Shown piece after piece: positions 4,505 through 5,517 of a stretch of 5,517 bases of DNA. Below the pieces are notes generated by a model. It worked only from the letters and a program-made list of their open reading frames with translations. It ran no database searches and was not told the origin of the DNA. The position numbers and the translations under genes are program-made. Source of the stretch: Pelotomaculum sp. UBA3103. GTDB taxonomy: Bacteria > Bacillota > Desulfotomaculia > Desulfotomaculales > Pelotomaculaceae. Numbering within the stretch: position 1 is the stretch's first letter; each line of letters begins with the position of its first letter. The stretch lies in NCBI GenBank assembly GCA_002365855.1, contig DFAP01000146.1, positions 1 to 5,517 of the forward strand. Direction: 5' to 3'.

Positions 4505-5035
4505 TTAATCTATCTCCAAAACTCTGTTCATGACTTCAATGCTTGATTTGAGAAGTTCGATCCTTTCTTCCTGGATGGCAATAATTTCAGCCAGGGATTC
4601 TTTGATTTGTTCTATGTTCTGTTCGCGGCGGGCGGCTCTTATTTCCAGTACTTCAGTGTGGATATTCCCTATGGTGCCGGAGAGTTCAAGCCGGTACTGC
4701 CTTAATGTTTTAATGGCTTGCTTTAGTTCTCCCACTTGTTCATCCGTCAGGTTGTCCCGGTTTTCTTTCAGCTCTTTGACATGTTCTGCCGCGGCATCGT
4801 AAGCCTTACGGGCTTCAGCTCTCAAACCCAGTATTTCCGTGCGGTTGTCTCTGATTTCGGCAATCTGCGGCTGCAGCTGGGAGTAAAGTTCTTTGGCTGT
4901 TTGGACTTTTTGCTGCAGTAATGCTAAAGGTTTTTTTGTGTCAGTTGAAGCGCCTTCTGAAGGCGTCTCCGCGTAAGCCAGGGTTCCCAAGCCCAGTAAA
5001 CATATCATTAATACACAGGCTGTAATTTTTTTCAT
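4505..5035 (-). CDS. Secreted all-helical (coiled-coil) protein of unknown function
   Basis: A 176-residue protein with a signal peptide: KK at 2-3, a hydrophobic core at about 5-20, and an AYA/E cleavage site after residue 22. The mature part is almost wholly helical, rich in E, K, Q, R and A with heptad-like leucine/isoleucine spacing, so probably an extended helical hairpin or coiled coil. It has no cysteine after the signal and no transmembrane tail. A single LTDEQ (96-100) recalls the LTxxQ motif of Spy/CpxP envelope chaperones, but one copy is weak evidence. The start is ATG 5035, with AGGAG (5046-5050) 10 bp upstream. It lies 19 bp after the lipoprotein gene and is almost certainly co-transcribed; the two products may act together at the cell surface. 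Confidence 0.82.
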   Translation of the reverse strand: MKKITACVLMICLLGLGTLAYAETPSEGASTDTKKPLALLQQKVQTAKELYSQLQPQIAEIRDNRTEILGLRAEARKAYDAAAEHVKELKENRDNLTDEQVGELKQAIKTLRQYRLELSGTIGNIHTEVLEIRAARREQNIEQIKESLAEIIAIQEERIELLKSSIEVMNRVLEID

Positions 5036-5054
5036 TATTCATACTCTCCTTCGC

Positions 5055-5363
5055 TTAAAATTCTAGGTCTTCGTCAGAAACGTCTTCCAGGTTGTTGATG
5101 TTTTGGAGCATCAAATCCAGTTCTTTGCTGATTTCATTAAGAATGGCTTCTTTGTCCTTGCTGGAGACACTTGTTCCCGATTTGGCAATAACCTGGGCCC
5201 CCTGTCCACCGCTGCTTGTATCGATCCCTCCGTTGGCGTGTTCGGTTACCCTGGCATTGTCCGTGCCTGGAGGTCGGGCAGGCTGATCAGTACGGCCTCT
5301 ACCGCATCCTGCAATAAGCACAAAGATAAAAAAAGCAACCAGAATGAGGTGAATTCTCTTCAT
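5055..5363 (-). CDS. Small lipoprotein of unknown function
   Basis: A 102-residue precursor with a lipobox LIAGC (17-21 by motif, Cys20 being lipidated) after a basic start (KRIH) and a hydrophobic stretch, so anchored to the outer face of the membrane. The mature chain begins with about 50 flexible residues rich in G, P, S, T, D and Q (including RPPGTDNAR and GGIDTSSGGQGAQ). It ends in an amphipathic, acidic helix (about 70-102) with L/I spacing that might pair with its helical neighbour. AAAGGAG (5370-5376) lies 6 bp before ATG 5363. Its stop is 19 bp before the secreted-protein start, and the next ribosome binding site begins within that gap, so it is the first gene of a two-gene operon. 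No conserved domain is recognised. Confidence 0.83.
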   Translation of the reverse strand: MKRIHLILVAFFIFVLIAGCGRGRTDQPARPPGTDNARVTEHANGGIDTSSGGQGAQVIAKSGTSVSSKDKEAILNEISKELDLMLQNINNLEDVSDEDLEF

Positions 5364-5408
5364 AGCGCACTCCTTTCTCTAAACTTGTTACGTACAGAAT
5401 AGACCGTA

Positions 5409-5448
5409 TTTATAAACAAAAAAGAGTAAAATTGTAACCAGTTTGTAA
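5409..5448 (-). promoter_or_regulatory. Possible promoter with 11-bp-spaced TTGTAA direct repeats
   Basis: On the plus strand TTGTAA occurs at 5432-5437 and 5443-5448, 11 bp apart (within TTGTAACcagtTTGTAAAC). On the minus strand the inner box is a -35-like TTACAA, 17 bp from TATAAA (5414-5409). Direct repeats at one helical turn overlapping a poor -35 box are typical of PhoB/PhoP-type response regulator sites. The regulator is not identified. Farther right (5492-5504) TATAATGTATAAT may belong to a gene outside the window. Confidence 0.38.
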
Positions 5449-5517
5449 ACTTTTCAGCGGGGCAGGGAAAAAATAAAGGCTGTACCCACTCTATAATGTA
5501 TAATGCTCCCAAGAATT

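Overview
The window looks like a chromosomal accessory stretch of a Firmicute, probably a Clostridia/Peptococcaceae-type bacterium (Pelotomaculum- or Desulfotomaculum-like). This is inferred from strong AGGAGG ribosome binding sites, consensus sigma-A promoters, mixed AT/GC composition, G/C-rich REP-like hairpins and the gene families present. No rRNA, tRNA, CRISPR array or complete transposase was found.

Layout. (1) 1-1548, plus strand: a two-gene unit. It holds an ECF-like sigma factor with a C-terminal cysteine motif, then a small cysteine-rich protein that resembles the L-2-amino-thiazoline-4-carboxylate hydrolase family. The sigma reading frame begins with 18 residues that read as the N-terminus of an aldo/keto reductase, so its start looks like a gene-fusion scar. 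(2) 1549-1904: no intact gene, but an orphan start site, a REP-like hairpin and a 38-codon reading frame, together looking like a small gene broken by the repeat. (3) 1905-2726, minus strand: a Phd/YefM-type antitoxin domain fused to a Uma2 (DUF820) nuclease domain. It has a textbook promoter (TTGACA, 17 bp, TATAAT) followed at once by three TAGCTA palindromes spaced exactly 9 bp apart, a likely autoregulatory operator. (4) 2727-3832, minus strand: an RluA-family pseudouridine synthase, with an unexplained protein-like open frame running past its stop codon. A second, oppositely oriented hairpin of the same repeat family lies at 3900-3936, so the two copies bracket the Uma2 and RluA genes. (5) 3937-4504: mostly gene debris or very small ORFs, a long hairpin, and a minus-strand promoter with a CsoR-like C/G-tract palindrome abutting its -35 box. 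(6) 4505-5517, minus strand: a two-gene exported-protein operon, a small lipoprotein followed by a secreted all-helical protein, with paired TTGTAA boxes 11 bp apart upstream.

The best candidates for something new are the self-contained Phd-Uma2 fusion with its operator, the sigma factor built on an aldo/keto reductase start and paired with a cysteine-rich protein, and the promoter/operator at 4451-4498 that has no obvious gene downstream.
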